Assembly: GCA_945957125.1 (NCBI GenBank)
Contig: CAMFJT010000028.1
Coordinates: 1 to 34,488, forward strand
Direction: 5' to 3'
DNA: 34,488 bases
Origin: an uncultured Rhodospirillales bacterium
GTDB lineage: Bacteria; Pseudomonadota; Alphaproteobacteria; Reyranellales; Reyranellaceae
Shown here: positions 34,443 to 34,488 of the stretch, piece after piece
How the letters are laid out: every line of letters starts with the position of its first letter
Numbering within the stretch: position 1 is the first letter of the stretch
Notes under the pieces: model-generated
What the model was told of the DNA's origin: nothing
Seen by the model: only the letters and a program-made list of their open reading frames with translations
Database searches by the model: none
Position numbers and translations under genes: made by a program

Positions 34443-34488
34443 GCGTCGTCGTCCCTTTCCCGGCCGGCACCCGAATCGACGCAAGCTC

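Overview
The window is high-GC DNA with strongly G/C-ending codons, short intergenic gaps and many ATGA stop/start overlaps. The gene set (HyuA-type hydantoinase, RutA, a coxMSL-type molybdenum hydroxylase, an M20 carbamoylase, RND efflux, peptide-type binding proteins) and the palindromic intergenic repeats suggest a metabolically versatile alphaproteobacterium of the Rhodospirillales/Hyphomicrobiales kind. That placement is inference from gene content, not from a marker gene. I saw no rRNA, tRNA, CRISPR array, transposase, integrase or phage gene.

Layout. (1) 109-7195, minus strand: six catabolic genes read MmgE/PrpD, YdcF-like DUF218, secreted alpha/beta hydrolase, zinc alcohol dehydrogenase, phytanoyl-CoA dioxygenase-like, hydantoinase A. 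Several are close enough to be co-transcribed. (2) 7196-8861: a poorly coding stretch with a possibly broken small gene, then a lone rutA (pyrimidine monooxygenase) without the rest of the rut operon. (3) 8902-13471, minus strand: a three-subunit molybdenum hydroxylase in medium-small-large order, followed by a MOSC-domain protein. (4) 13670-18197: two convergent operons, each preceded by a near-palindromic Zur-type box. The left one encodes a COG0523 GTPase, a DUF1826 protein and a small CxxC thioredoxin-like protein. The right one encodes an ABC ATPase, an FtsX/MacB-like permease with a His/acid-rich periplasmic loop, and an exported DUF3299 protein. I read this as a zinc-starvation island and it is the most interesting part of the window. 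(5) 18243-20123: htpG on the minus strand. (6) 20221-22390: an HpaB-like flavin monooxygenase coupled to a binding protein that lacks a signal peptide. (7) 22433-23677, minus strand: an M20 carbamoylase/amidase. (8) 23792-28120: an RND efflux adaptor and pump. (9) 28239-34442: a phospholipase D-like protein, a BioF2/CelD-like acyltransferase, an ArsB/NhaD-superfamily transporter and a family-5 solute-binding protein.

How the genes fit together. Regions 1, 2, 6 and 7 look like scattered steps in breakdown of amides, ureides, aromatics or cyclic nitrogen compounds, but no full pathway can be assembled here. Region 3 is a self-contained oxidoreductase with a probable cofactor-linked neighbour. 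Region 4 should switch on when zinc is scarce: the GTPase would allocate metal to client proteins, while the ABC/DUF3299 system would act at the cell envelope.
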